DNA from: Diplosphaera chodatii
Taxonomy: Eukaryota > Chlorophyta > Trebouxiophyceae > Prasiolales > Stichococcaceae
Reading direction: 5' to 3'
NCBI GenBank assembly: GCA_032358165.1
Contig: JAALGY010000010.1
Coordinates: forward strand, 1,178,001-1,242,000
Length of the DNA: 64,000 bases
In this document: one piece after another, positions 11,701-22,652 of the stretch
How the letters are laid out: each line of letters opens with the position of its first letter
How positions within the stretch are numbered: position 1 is the stretch's first letter
Made by a program: the position numbers and the translations under genes
Notes under the pieces: generated by a model
Databases searched by the model: none
Seen by the model: only the letters and a program-made list of their open reading frames with translations
What the model was told of the DNA's origin: nothing

Positions 11701-14439
11701 AGCGGCTCAGCACAGAGGGTCGACTCGCCCTGCAGCTATGGCACACATCTTCCCAAGGCTGAGTGAACACTCTTTGCCCTTGCAGGCTACTTTGCGGTGG
11801 CGCACAAGGCCAGGCGCAAGGACATGACGCCCGGCGAGATCTTCAACGCCGCGCTGATGCCCGTGGGCGACGCCCTGGTCGCTGGCGCCGCCGAGTGAGT
11901 GCCCTCACTTGATGCCCTGATGGCTGTAATGTCAGGCACTCCGAATGAAACATGCATAGCTGTACAAACAGTCAGTACAAACAGTCAGGAACCAGTAGTC
12001 TCGACAGTAGTGTGCCCTGCAGCTTGTGAGTGTCCCCCTGAGCTTGACACGAGGCTGTGCGCCGAGCGTCAGCTGGTGTTGTCATGCACTTCAGGGCATC
12101 AGCGGACAAGGCCAGCGTCGGCGCCGACGGGCAGCTGGTGGGTGGGGACGCATACGGCGTGGATGCCGCCGAGGGCTCCGACGCCAACACGCTGGACTCG
12201 GGGGAAAAGGACGCTGCAGCTGTGAGCTGCTTCCCCTTCGCATGTCCAGCCTGCTCCCAGTGTGCTCCTTGTTGAGGGGCTTCTGCCAAGCCCTTGGATG
12301 CCATGAGGCAACAGATGGCACACTTCGATGTGTCTCCCAGTTTGCTGCATCCGAATCCTGGTATGATATGTGGCTCGATGTGACTGGGCTCCTGGTAACG
12401 TTCATGCATGTCGTGCCAGCCACTGTGCCAATGGCTCTGCACATTCTGTCATCATCTCTTTGTAGCATCCGCGGCAATACCTGAGGTACCGGGCCTTGAT
12501 GACGTCACATGGTATACCACAGACAAACATCTGGCATCTTGGGCTGCGCAGGCTGTGGGCGTCCTGTCGAAGCTGATCAAGCCGGACTTTGCTGACGTGG
12601 ACCCCGGAGCAGAGGCAGCGGCCGCCGCCGCAGCAGCCGCCGGCGCAGCGGCCGCGACTGGCGTCGCCCTCAGCGCTCAGGCGGCCCACCCACAGAGCCA
12701 CATGCAGCAGGTGTCCACCCTCTCCTGCACAGCTACACATCGATATGTTCCTGGTCCTGTGTGCTGTTGTTGTTGGACAACTCGAGAGTTCGTCAGCAGA
12801 TGCCTGTGCCACTGTCGTCCAAATGAGGTACGCTGGATGGCAGGGAGCATATTTGCACATAAGTATAGAATGCCTTACGGGAGGCGAGGACATTTATCCC
12901 TGCACTGAGCGGCTGCAACTGTGTGGCTGCAGGCGCAGATGCAGGGGCCGCCCAGCCTCGCGCATGTCAGCATGATGAGCAGTGCGCCGTCCGACGCGAG
13001 CTCCACGGTGTTCCAGCCGCTGCAGCCGGCGCACAGCCTGGGCGGCTTCTCGCTGGGCAGCGCCCCGTCTGACGCCAGCTCCACGCTGGGGCCGCACGGC
13101 GCCCCGCCGCTCCAGCAGCCATCGCAGCCAGCAGAAAGCTTTTCGTACCCTCGGCAGCCGCCGTCGCCTGGCTGGCAGGCGCCCAGTGATAAGGCGGCCC
13201 CGCCGCTGCACCCGCAGCCGCCTCCTGTGAGCCCTGGCTTCGCTGCGCCGTCCCTGTACCCCCAGGCCCTGCAGATCCAGATGTCGGGCGTGAATGCTGC
13301 GCCGCCGCTGTACCCCCAGCCCCCACCAGTGCAGATGTCGGGCGTGAATGCTGCACCGCCGCTGTACCCCCAGCCCCCACCAGTGCAGATGTCGGGCGTA
13401 AATGCTGCACCGCCGCTGTACGCCCATCCGCAAATGGCGAGCACTGTTGCGCCGCCGCTGCACCCCCAACCGCACCTGGCGAGCCCGCATGCTGCGCCGC
13501 CGCTGCAGCCGGCGTCAGTGCTGCAGCACTCCGGTGCGGATGCTGCTCCGCCGCTGTACCCGCACCCACAGGAGGGCTGGGACACTACAGCGCCGCAGCA
13601 GCAGCAGCTGCAGGACAGCATGCAGCGTCTGAGTGTCGGCAGTTTGCAGCCGATGCAGCTGCAGCAGCCGCAGGTGCACCACACAAGCATGGGGCCTCTC
13701 CAGATGCCGGCCCCGCAGCAGCCGCCCACCCTGCAGCAACACAGCATGGGCAGCGCACACCCGCACACCGCAGGTGACTGGAGGCCCCCGACGTTTCCAC
13801 ACTCGCAATGCCAGGGTCTGCAGCACAGCAGCATAGGCGCAGGGGACCCTAGCTCCGGCATCATTGCCGCCGGCTATGGGGTGCCGCCGCCGGCGGCCAA
13901 GCCCTTCAACGTCCCAGAGGGCATCAATACCAGCTACCTCAAGTGCGTCTGTGCATCCTGGCGCACGCACGCCTGTTGTAGGTTTGCACGGTAGCACATG
14001 TAGGTTGCATGAGGCACTCGCCCTTGAACCCACTTACTGGGAGTTCTTAGCATGCACTGATGCTGATGCATGATTTCCGTTGGCGGTCGAGACGCTGCTT
14101 ATCAGCTCTGACCTGCTGATAGCAAACTGCAGGCACCAGGCGCCGACCACATACCACGGATATGCGGCGCCAAACTCCGTAGTGAACCCCTACCAAGACA
14201 AGCAGTCACAGCAGCAGTACCCAGTGCAGCAACAGCATTCATTCCAAGACCAGCAGCCGTACCATGGTTGCCACCTGCAGCACGTGCAGCCGCAGCCATA
14301 CCAGGGCCAGTGCCAGTATGCAAGCCAGCAGGCGCTCGCCTACCCCCCAGCGCCGCAGCCGCAGTCCAGCAGCAGTGGCAGCCGAATTGCCGGAAAGCTC
14401 ACTGGCATGCTCAAGAGCAAGTTGAACGCGGCATTCTGA
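8764..14439 (+). CDS. uncharacterised multi-exon protein with PPxY-rich tail (gene D)
   Basis: Fifteen exons were read with phase-compatible borders: 8764-9003, 9121-9585, 9801-9878, 10071-10199, 10316-10360, 10522-10596, 10708-10779, 10909-10956, 10996-11212, 11391-11501, 11786-11894, 12095-12221, 12486-12710, 12933-13942 and 14133-14439. The first exon and start (ATG 8764) are the least certain. The N-terminal part is Ser/Tyr/Pro-rich. A central region has two related stretches, CGDKEGARKTQSNMTKGCPG and AKGDKEAAKATQ, then PGVGHAM, a Gly/Ala-rich segment (AGVTYDGALTLLSGK) and GEIFNAALMPVGDALVAG. I have a faint recollection of similarly ordered uncharacterised eukaryotic proteins but cannot name a family. 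The C-terminal half is Pro/Gln-rich, with 18-residue repeats and four PPLY motifs, and ends in a short amphipathic-looking helix (GKLTGMLKSKLNAAF). No signal peptide or clear membrane span was seen. Function unknown; the PPxY motifs suggest binding to WW-domain partners. Confidence 0.7.
13278..13424 (+). repeat. 54-bp coding tandem repeat in gene D
   Basis: Two complete 54-bp units (13278-13331 and 13332-13385) and a partial third encode an 18-residue repeat, QMSGVNAAPPLYPQPPPV. The units are almost identical in DNA, so the expansion is recent. Each carries one PPLY motif, and a fourth PPLY lies further on near 13550. Confidence 0.9.
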
Positions 14440-14832
14440 ACTGAAATGAAGCAAAGTTCATGACTCGGAGAGTTGTTGCAAAAGTTATTGCAACAACAAT
14501 AACTTTGGTTGTTTCGTTGTTATTGGTGGTATTGTGGTGTTGGGAAACACCAATACCAGCCATGATTCCGAAGACTGACATGAAGACAAGGATCAGTTCG
14601 CCTGGGAACGTTGTCATCGCAGAAGCAATGTGTATATTTGATTCTCAAGTTGTTCATTTGCAGCGTGCATGCCAAACATAACCCTGGATAGTCCAAGTGT
14701 TCTTCTGTAATGCTGTTGTTGTGCCCTGGTCGATACAGACCATGTGCAACTGCCAACTGTGCTCAACTGACAGAAGCTGCAAGCGCATTCAGCAGTAGGT
14801 TCTGCAGGTACTGCTGTTCAGTGACCACCTGG
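14440..14832. other. convergent 3' spacer between gene D and the NADAR gene
   Basis: Only 393 bases separate the stops of two genes that face each other. The strip is AT-richer than its surroundings and includes the candidate poly(A) signal of gene D. No gene was seen. Confidence 0.5.
14707..14711 (+). terminator. candidate TGTAA poly(A) signal of gene D
   Basis: TGTAA on the plus strand, 268 bases after the stop of gene D, in an AT-richer stretch. This is the typical signal in chlorophyte algae. The convergent NADAR gene ends at 14833, so the site lies inside a 390-bp intergenic strip. Confidence 0.4.
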
Positions 14833-15860
14833 TCAGCTGCCTCCAGAGGCTGCTTCGACCAGAAGCCGCTGCCGCGCTTCCATGAGTGCGAAGCCCAGCA
14901 GGTTCAGCCCTCGCCAGTCCGCTGGCCGCTGCGCTTTCGCATCGCCTGCGCCCAGCCCAATGCCCCACACCCGGTCCGCGGGGCTGGCCTCCACAAGGAT
15001 GGCCGGCGCTGTGCTGAGCAGGTACTTCTGCAGCGCTGGATCCTGCCCAAAGTTGGCCACGTTGCCTGTGGCACAGCAGCACAACCCTCAGGAACAATGC
15101 CCTTGTCCTGTCGTTCCGACCGTCCTCCCATCCTCAACATTCTCACCCGCAGGCCAGACCACATGCCATAGCCGGCTGCCATAATGCTATGCTGTGCTTC
15201 CAACATTGCGCCCCACGCTGCGCACATACCAGCTTCCTGATGTGCTTGCAACAGCCCGAAGGCAGCAAGTGGTGATGCGATCCTGCCCTCACCTTCCACT
15301 ACAAGGTCCCAGCGGGCGGCAGCCCACGCCGCCTCGTCAAAGTCTTGCACGCCCCGCCCCAGCCGCTTCACCTCCTTCGGATCTGTCGCCTCCAGGATGG
15401 CTGACACCGACGCCTCGTCGCCGAACAGCCGCGCCTGTGTGCACAGAAGCTGCTGGTCTACCAGCGCCGGGCTTGCCACCAGCGTCATGCGCCGAAACGC
15501 GTGCTCACCGGCGAACAACTGCACAAAGGTTTGTTTCAACCTCAGGCTGCACACACACCGCAGCTACCCTCTTCCAAGTTAAACCAGAATCAAGGGCCAT
15601 CAAGAAAGTTTATGTTGGCTCGGCACCTTCCCGGCCATCATCCAGTGCTCCGCCGTGAGGTAGGTGACGTCATCCACAGCAAATGGCGCGGGCCACCACT
15701 GGCTCATGCACGACGGGCCCACGCTGCCGTCCGCCGTCGGCTGGTGGCCCCAGAAGCACAGGAGCTGCGGCTGGGCCTCGGGGCTGTGCTGCAGGGCCGC
15801 CTCAAGGTCCTGCCGGCTGCGGGCGGCTGCCCAGGCTGGCTGCATGACGGCTTCGCGCAT
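14833..15860 (-). CDS. NADAR-domain N-glycosidase
   Basis: Three exons on the minus strand, 15860-15627, 15434-15293 and 15065-14833, join in phase to 202 residues plus stop. Donors are AAG/GTGCCG and GAAG/GTGAGG; acceptors are CACAG in both. The NADAR fold fills residues 34-196: FWGHQP (36-41), SQWWPAPF (53-60), TAEHWMMAGKARLFGD (69-84), EVKRLGRGVQDFD (99-111), LLSTAPAILVEASPADRVWG (141-160) and NLLGFALMEARQRL (180-193). The EH, D-R-x-W-G and LG-x-x-LM elements are those conserved in the family. Known members cleave N-glycosidic bonds, either removing the ribose-phosphate from early riboflavin-pathway intermediates or taking ADP-ribose off modified bases; sequence does not say which applies here. 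There is no plastid-type presequence of obvious length and no fusion to a riboflavin enzyme. Start: the ATG at 15860 gives a 33-residue lead. Confidence 0.88.
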
Positions 15861-16179
15861 TGGAAATCGGCTGAGTGATGCTTCACCGGATCACAGTGCC
15901 TTGCGGGTCAATAAGCGATGCCGTTCCGCTCTGCCGGCAGCAGCTGGAACGCGTGCACCTTCTGTTTGTGCGGCAGCTGGGATGAACCGTCCATCTGCGA
16001 ATTCCTGACGATGCACGTGGACAAAATACTTGCTTGCAGCTGCACCGGCGAATGCGCAGGTCTAGTTATTCAGTGGCTGGGTGCAGCAGCAACAGGTTAA
16101 TTGAGGAGGCCCACCCAGGTGATCTGGCAACCTCGCAGTACTGCAAGCGTGCTTGGGGCGTCGCTTTCAGAATGCAATG

Positions 16180-16240
16180 TTATTGCCGTTTTCAAGTCCA
16201 TTGGTGCAGAGCCGATGGTCAAAAACGTCCGAACGACCGG
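16180..16240 (+). repeat. 61-bp inverted repeat, left arm
   Basis: Matches the reverse complement of 17086-17146 at 59 of 61 positions by eye. The arm begins TTATTGCCG and ends GACCGG. No clear target-site duplication flanks the outer ends. Confidence 0.85.
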
Positions 16241-17085
16241 AACGAAACGAAACGTCGACCGGGTCCCAGTACTTAGTGCCGTTCTAAACCCTTCAACGAT
16301 CGAGAGCGTTGCTGAACGTTGCAAGCGTGCATTCTTTCTTTTTGCACGTGGCCAACTGCACTGATCGGGCATGCAAGCTATGAAGCTCCCTTCACCATGA
16401 TCGGCCTGCCAATCAGTGATCGACAGTGTTAGCTTGGCACCCTGATGGCCGTGATGCTAACATCTAGCAGGCTAGCATGAAGCCTGTACAGCTGTTTACT
16501 GCTGGCAACCTGATAATGCAGTGCGGGAGTTCTCGCAGTGAGCCTCAGGCGTTGCAGCAACCCGCACGGCAAGGCTGTCGCGTGCAATCCCGTGTCCCAA
16601 ATGACCTAGCACCTCAGTCGTTTGCAATCGCGGTGCTTGCTCAACAGGCTACATGCCTGCCGGTCAGCTCTCAGAGGGTGCCGGTTGATCAGATGCAACA
16701 GGCTTCAGAGCGCCGTGACACGCGCGGCTCATTGGGCATGTCCAGTCTGACGGTCACACAACCTAACTGACAGGCGGCTCAGCGTCTTGATGTAGCCCGC
16801 CACTGGCGCTCACACTCCTCGTAAGCAAGGGTTTAATGTCAAACAAGCTTCTACTGACCCGTCTCAGCATCTGACGGTCCCCATGGCCGTCTTGATGCCC
16901 GGGATGGGCTGGCAAGGTGTCGGCAACGCACCGCCTGGCTGCACTGGCGCGGCGCATGCACTCACATATGACTCACATTGTGCTACGGAAGCGGACGCAC
17001 AGGCTGCAAAGGCAATCTGCAGCTGCAGGCAGCAGCAGTGCTGTGGGACTACCAGCCCGGAACAAACGAAACGATACCGATCTTT

Positions 17086-17146
17086 CCGGTCGTTCGGACG
17101 TTTTCGACCATCGGCTCTGCACCAATGGACCTGAAAACGGCAATAA
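17086..17146 (-). repeat. 61-bp inverted repeat, right arm
   Basis: Partner of 16180-16240, in opposite orientation and 967 bases end to end. The arms could be the termini of a short non-autonomous DNA element or two copies of a small repeat. The sequence between them codes for nothing recognisable. Confidence 0.85.
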
Positions 17147-17284
17147 AGCAGCTTGTTTCGCAAGGTGACACTGCAATGACACGATGTATCCTGCCAGGTC
17201 GCCGAGCATTGGCAATCCACCAACGCTACACGTGAGCTAACGTGCCTGCACGTGCTGAGCAAATCGTGAGCTGGTGTTGTCGTG

Positions 17285-17289
17285 TTACA
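17285..17289 (-). terminator. candidate TGTAA poly(A) signal of G1
   Basis: TGTAA on the minus strand, 27 bases beyond the stop of G1. It is close to the stop for an algal 3' region, so the match may be chance. Confidence 0.25.
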
Positions 17290-17315
17290 GCAGCACATTT
17301 CAAACCATTCTGCCC

Positions 17316-20300
17316 TCAATACTCTCGGTCTGGAGGAGGCCCTGTGACCAGTTTGCGGCCAGCCGAGCTGAATAGGGCTCGAAGCCTGCCGAGCGAAGCT
17401 CGCAGTGTCCTGTCGCGCTGTGCCCGCTGGTCACGGTGCTGTTCCAGGAGGCCGTCACCATCAGAATCGTCGATGTCGTTCCCTTGCTCCCAGTCAAAAC
17501 GATCTATGACCGGCCAGGCGTTCAGCTCCACCAAGGCCGGCAGCGCCAGCAGCTGCCGCAAGCTGCGGCTGCTCACCTGCATACAGTGTGCAGGCATCAC
17601 AAGCAGCACAGATCAGCCAGCAGCAGTTCTGCAGCAGTGCATGCTCCTGGCGGCCGTGTGCGAACCTGCACATCATGCAGGTCCAGGCGCTCCAGATGCA
17701 CCAGCTGCGCGGCTGCCGCTGCCAGTTGAGCCAGATCAGCATCTGTGCAGGCCAGACACTGCCATCAAGGAACATCTGCTGTCACAGCAGCAGATGCAGA
17801 GCACACATGTGCAGTCTGCTGGAGTGGGGCTCCGAATAGCATGCCTCACGGTGCCTTCCTTAAGTTTCTACACACTGCACAGCGCAGCTTTGCACCTGTG
17901 AACGGCGCCCTTCTGCCGCGCTGGAGGCTGAGAAACCGGAGCGGCGCGTTCAGCAGCGGCAGGGATGCCAGGAAGTCTGCTACACATGCGCCAAGACCCG
18001 CGCCCCCTCCGATGGGCCCCTGCAGGCAGCACGCACGCATTGCATGTCACTTGGACGACCTCGTCCAAGCTGCTGCAGTGCTGTCGAAAACGCTGATGCC
18101 AACAGACAGGCCCATGTGCAGTGTCACACCGGTGGGATGAGATGAGAACAGGCGTCCATGACAACAAGATCACTGGGCGATGGCTGCCAACTCGCCTCGA
18201 AAGGTCCAGGAATGCGGTTTGCATCTTCAGTCACGGCATACTGCAAGCGCAGCGTCTGCAGGCTGGGCGGCATGTGTGCAGCCAGCGTGTGCGGCAGCCT
18301 GTGGGTCAGGCTGCATTCGATCACCTCGAGTATAGCTAGGTCCTGCGGGAAGCAACGGGGGTTTCGTAAGCATACAATGCACGCAGCCCTGTACACCATT
18401 GCAGCATCCCGCACATATACTCCATCTCAGGCTGCACCTCAGCTGACGTGCCAAAAGTGTCCTGTTCAGCATACCGAAAGGGGCCGCAACGCCGACAGAA
18501 AGCCGCCGCTGAGGTTCGGCAGCTGTTGTAATTGAAGAATCTTGATGGCGGGGCAGCACCTCGGCAGCACCTCCAGACCAGATCCGGTGAGTGTCTGATT
18601 ACCCAGTATGTCGAGCTCCTGAGAGCGGAGCACATGGATTATCACCCAACAGGAATTAAACCTGGACACTACTTGGTTGTCAAATTGCAACTGCTATGTC
18701 CTGCATGCCCGACGATGCGGACCAACAGAACGGTGCATGCAGAGTGAGATGCAAGAGAACATATTTACCTGCAGGCAGGGCATGCAGTGTAGGGCAGCCG
18801 CCAAAGCCTCATCAGTGTTCCTGTCGGGCCGCAGTTCCAGCCGCCTGCAGTGGCAAGTCAGTATGCCAGAAACTGTGATAACCCAGTCACTTGCTGCAAG
18901 GTTCACAGCAGATCACCGAATGATCTTGTGCAGGGCAGTTGGGAATTCCCAGGACATGTAGACAACAAGCGAGAAGCACCTAAGTGGCAGACGTAGTGTT
19001 TGCACATGTTCCCATCGATGGGGTCGTATTCTCTGAACTGCCGGGCCTGCATCGGGTACCTGCTCGAGGCCAACAAAAACGCTAGACTTCCAGGCAGGCA
19101 TCTGTCAGGTATTCTCACGAAAGCTCCCATGTTGGCGGATGCTGGGTGTCAAGTGGAAGCAGGGTGATTGTTAGAGGTTGTGAAGGACAGTGCAAGCTGA
19201 GCAGGGTGCATTTCACCAGACAAAGAGTCGTAAGGGTGATGAGTGGTTGCAGCGCCGCCAGTAGGTTGGGAGTCAGATTTGACAGCAATGCAAGCTGCCG
19301 TAGATTTGTCAGTGTACGCAAGCAGGCCCGCGCATCAGGCTGTGAAGCCTGCACAGCAGTGGAACAAAACTATTGCATCCTGTTGACAAACAGCGCTGTA
19401 GCAGGGTAATGATCCTTGCAAACGTGCTTAAGCATCTGTAGCTTGGAAGTACGCTTCCCTCCGACACCCAGAGCAAACAGCTGGGCGCCAACAAGTGGAC
19501 ATGCCCAGCAGCATAGGCGTCAATGGTGCAGCTACTCGGACAAGCCAAGCGAGCAAACAACAGCATTGCATCTGCACCTCCACACGTGCGGGCAGTTCCA
19601 AAGATGTCAGCCGCCGCATCTCCCTTGACAGCGCTGCAATCGCTGCGTGTCAGCGGCTTCAACTACATGGCGTCCAGCTGCCGTAATGCTGTCAGGCTAC
19701 TGAGTTGCTTGACCGCCGGTACGAAGCCAGGACCCCTGGAGCCCTCGACCAGCTCATAGGAGTTCAAAATCAGACGCGTCAGCTGTGTCTCGGGTCCCAG
19801 AAACTCCTCCACAGTAACTTCCTCCTGCTGATGTAGCTGCACCACCAGGCAGGGCGATGAGCATCAGCAGGGGCCTCGTTGTACTGGCAAACCTGCATGT
19901 TGCCTTTAGCGACGGGCCATGCAGAACCCTGACGGCGCTGTGGCACAACAGGTGGCATGTTGCAAACTGACAATTGCGCAGCCGATCCCGCAATCATCTG
20001 ACAGCTGCACAGCAGTCGAGAGGGCACTGCCCTCCATCTCACCGGCGCGAGACAGTCATGCCCCTCAAAGCATGCGGATGTCAGCCGCCCACATAGGACA
20101 CCGTTCACAATGTCCTCAGCGTCCGACGCCTCTGGCTGCAGGATGTCCGCTGCCGCCACCTGATACTCCAGTACCTCGCCAACCCTGACTTGAAAGCGCC
20201 AGTGGTCACCTGCAAGTCCAGTCACACCGGCTGGCCACTGTATCAAATGGCTGCATATGCCGTATGCATGGTTTGACAGAGAGCCAGCCTTCAGCGCGGC

Positions 20301-22045
20301 ACAGTTGACGCCAGCCCAGGCTAGCCAGCCTAAAGGCCCTGAGGACCGTCATCCCCTTGTGCTCTGGAACGTGGTTCACAGTGAACAGGCCATCGAGGAC
20401 CGACAGTGCACACTCAGCAGCAGGAGCACAGGTGGCAGCACCTTCGGCAGTGCGCGCGGCCAGCACGGCCAGAGGCCACAGCGCCTCGTGATACATGTCC
20501 CAGCTGGTATAGCTGCCGAAGCACAGGTGCGTAAGCCGTGGCAGCTTGTCCGGCAGCCGGAGTGCGACCAGTGGCGGGTCATCATCACTCGGCCAGTCCT
20601 CTCCTTTGTGGCACAGCATCAGCGAAACCAAGTGCTGCACGCCGCGGAAATGCAAGATACTATGCTCCGCTTGTAGCCACTTGCCAACCCGGCCCCCTGA
20701 GGTCAGACAGCAAGCTCATTGTGGACCAACCTGCAGTGGCAGGGCGTTGATGAGGGCCATGACGTCATCGTTTCCATGTGTGACATTAATCACAATCGCC
20801 ACGTGCAGCGCCTACAGGCCAACAAACAGTCTGAAGATGCATACTAAAGCATGCTGCATGTCGTCTGATTTCCTGAGCTTGCAGGATCCGCAGTCCGAGT
20901 GCGAAGAGGCTCAGAGTGCAAGATGGCTTCATAGGAAAAGCTGTCAGGGAGCTTTGTGGCGGCACCTGCAGCTGCGGCGGCATTTGCAGGTGCTTGGCAG
21001 TCTCGGCGGCACCGCCGCACATATGCAGTCGCAGCTGCGTCAGCGCTGTCGCAGCCGTGAGGTCCAGCGGGGCAGCTGCCCCCTTGTGGGCCTCCTCTGG
21101 TGCGCAGCACCGCACAGGGCAGCACCGCAGGTCCAGGCTGCGCAGGCGCTGCAGCCGCGCTGCCAGCTGTGTGACCGCTTCTGCGTCATCCCACGGCACC
21201 CGCAGCACCTCCAGCTGTTGCAGGGCTGTCAGCCGCTCCAGCCCTGCACCATATGAAAGATACACAACGTCGTTCAGAAGATCGCAGCCCCAGTGAGCTG
21301 ACCCTCACCCTGACAGAACGTTAACATCTCATCATCGTGTCTGCAGGGCACCTGCGGCGGGAAGTGGTCCGCAGCCTGACGCATCGAGGGCCACCAAATG
21401 AACAAGTTCTGCAAGTACTGTGGCTGGCAGCTCTGCTGTTTGGACCAGCTGCGGGTGCCAGTCCGACCTTACGACGCCGTACTCGCAGCTGGTGAGTGTA
21501 AGAGCCGTCAGCTGCTGCAGCGCACGCAGTGGTGCCATGGCACCGACGATGGACGCCAGCCTGCGGGAGAGAAGGCGACGATCAAGGACATGCCTCGGCA
21601 GCAGTGATCAACGTTGGTATGTAAATGGAAGCTGGGAGGACTCACGGCAATGTGAGTTGTCGCAGGTGCTGCAGTCGTTTGAGCTCTTGCCATGGGATCG
21701 CATCATAAGTGCACTCGGCCAGCGACACGTCGCGCACTCCTGCACGCGATACCATGTCTGATCTCATGTCACCACATGCAGCACGTGCTTGCCAGGAAGC
21801 CTGCGTCGCCCAGAACACGGTCTGGTACCGGTGAGGCGCCGCAGCAGCGGAGCAATCTGCTCGCCGCGCCCAAACTGCCGCATCTCGACTGCAGTCGTGC
21901 AGCAGGACAGCACCAGGCGGCGCAGGGAGTGACAGGTTGCACTCAGAGCTGCCTGCCCGGTCGGGCGCGCAGCTGCCAAGATGGCGCTGACCACATCGGG
22001 CGGCATGTCTGTCAGGCTGACGCGGGAGCGTCTGGTCAATACCAT
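17316..22045 (-). pseudogene. F-box/LRR array copy G1, broken in exon 8
   Basis: Sixteen family exons are present: 22045-21829 (F-box, LTDMPPDVVSAILAAARP), 21739-21646, 21560-21352, 21243-20966, 20811-20731, 20634-20442, 20209-20043, 19836-19578, 19348-19217, 19059-18980, 18844-18769, 18618-18475, about 18342-18175, 18019-17896, 17742-17666 and 17576-17316. Borders and lengths match G4 closely. Exon 8 carries two lesions: a TAG at 19665-19663 after RQLDAM, where paralogues read on into KPLTRSDC, and one extra base near 19622 that throws MRRLTSLELP out of frame. The exon length (259) is one over a multiple of three, unlike 279 in G4. LRRs lie throughout, for example LQQLEVLRVPWDD and LRSLDLRCC. 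If translated, the product would stop about halfway. An exon-level sequence error is the alternative, but two independent errors in one exon are unlikely. Confidence 0.75.
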
Positions 22046-22130
22046 GGCTTACAGTGGTCACAGTGAGTGATGGCTTTCAACTATCAGGGCTTGCACGGAC
22101 GCCTGGCACAACCAGATCGCTGTCCCTGGT

Positions 22131-22146
22131 GATCTGCCAAGTGTAG
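22131..22146 (-). promoter_or_regulatory. conserved element upstream of G1
   Basis: GATCTGCCAAGTGTAG (plus strand) lies 86 bases upstream of the G1 start. Near-copies sit 85 bases upstream of G3 (33294-33308) and G4 (38467-38482), and about 101 bases upstream of G5 (43950-43962) and G2 (28049-28060). Conservation at near-fixed distance suggests a promoter or leader element, though recent shared descent of the spacers could explain it. Confidence 0.35.
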
Positions 22147-22397
22147 ACACTGGTGTTGTCACACCATAGACCGTGCATTTGCGTAGAACCATGGAGCTTC
22201 AAAGCAAGCTGTTTGCGATTGCAATCAACAAGATCACTCTGCAGCAGTCTGCAGGGCACTGAAAGCCTGCAGGCTTGACAGTGAGTGTGTCATGTGCACG
22301 CACGTGCTGAGGCAGTTATAGAGAAGCTAGCTGCACCGCCTGCTCGATACACGGCGGCAGTGGCAACCGCAGGGGAGGAGAATGTGATTGCGCCCGA

Positions 22398-22598
22398 CTT
22401 GCATGCCCATCTTCATTTGCCTGACCCAGACAAAGTGCAACCACGATGCAGGCTGCATGCAGTGCCGGGCTGTCAACTCAAGGTAATCCGGCGTGTCACA
22501 TGCCCATCTTCATTTGCCTGACTCAGACAGAAACACAGAATGCAACCACAATGCAGGCTGCATGCAGTGCCGGGCTGTCAACTCAAGGTAATCCGGCG
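22398..22598. repeat. minisatellite, 96- and 105-bp units, two copies
   Basis: Two units, 22398-22493 and 22494-22598. The first is shorter by nine bases. The same units occur in three copies at 38731-39036 in the G4-G5 spacer. Each contains GCATGCCCATCTTCATTTGC and GCCGGGCTGTCAACTCAAGG. Confidence 0.9.
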
Positions 22599-22652
22599 TG
22601 GCAAGGGCAACCTCGCTACTGTGGCGGTGTGGCCGCACGCATATGACATCAA

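Larger units (their letters stand above)
15861..17315. other. gene-free spacer with an inverted repeat pair
   Basis: About 1.45 kb between the start of the NADAR gene and the 3' end of array copy G1. It contains two 61-bp arms in inverted orientation (16180-16240 and 17086-17146). Short frames exist on both strands, some reading through the arms, but none resembles a transposase or any known protein. The right end should hold the 3' untranslated part of G1. Confidence 0.5.

Noticed and set aside
12875..13864. Minus-strand Cys/Gly-rich frame of 329 codons
   Set aside because: It is the reverse of the Pro/Gln repeat exon of gene D; the apparent repeats come from that exon.
15435..15626. Reading the NADAR gene through as one exon from about 15554
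   Set aside because: That frame inserts about 28 residues between MMAGK and ARLFGD, which family members join directly; GTGCCG...CACAG removes it exactly in phase.
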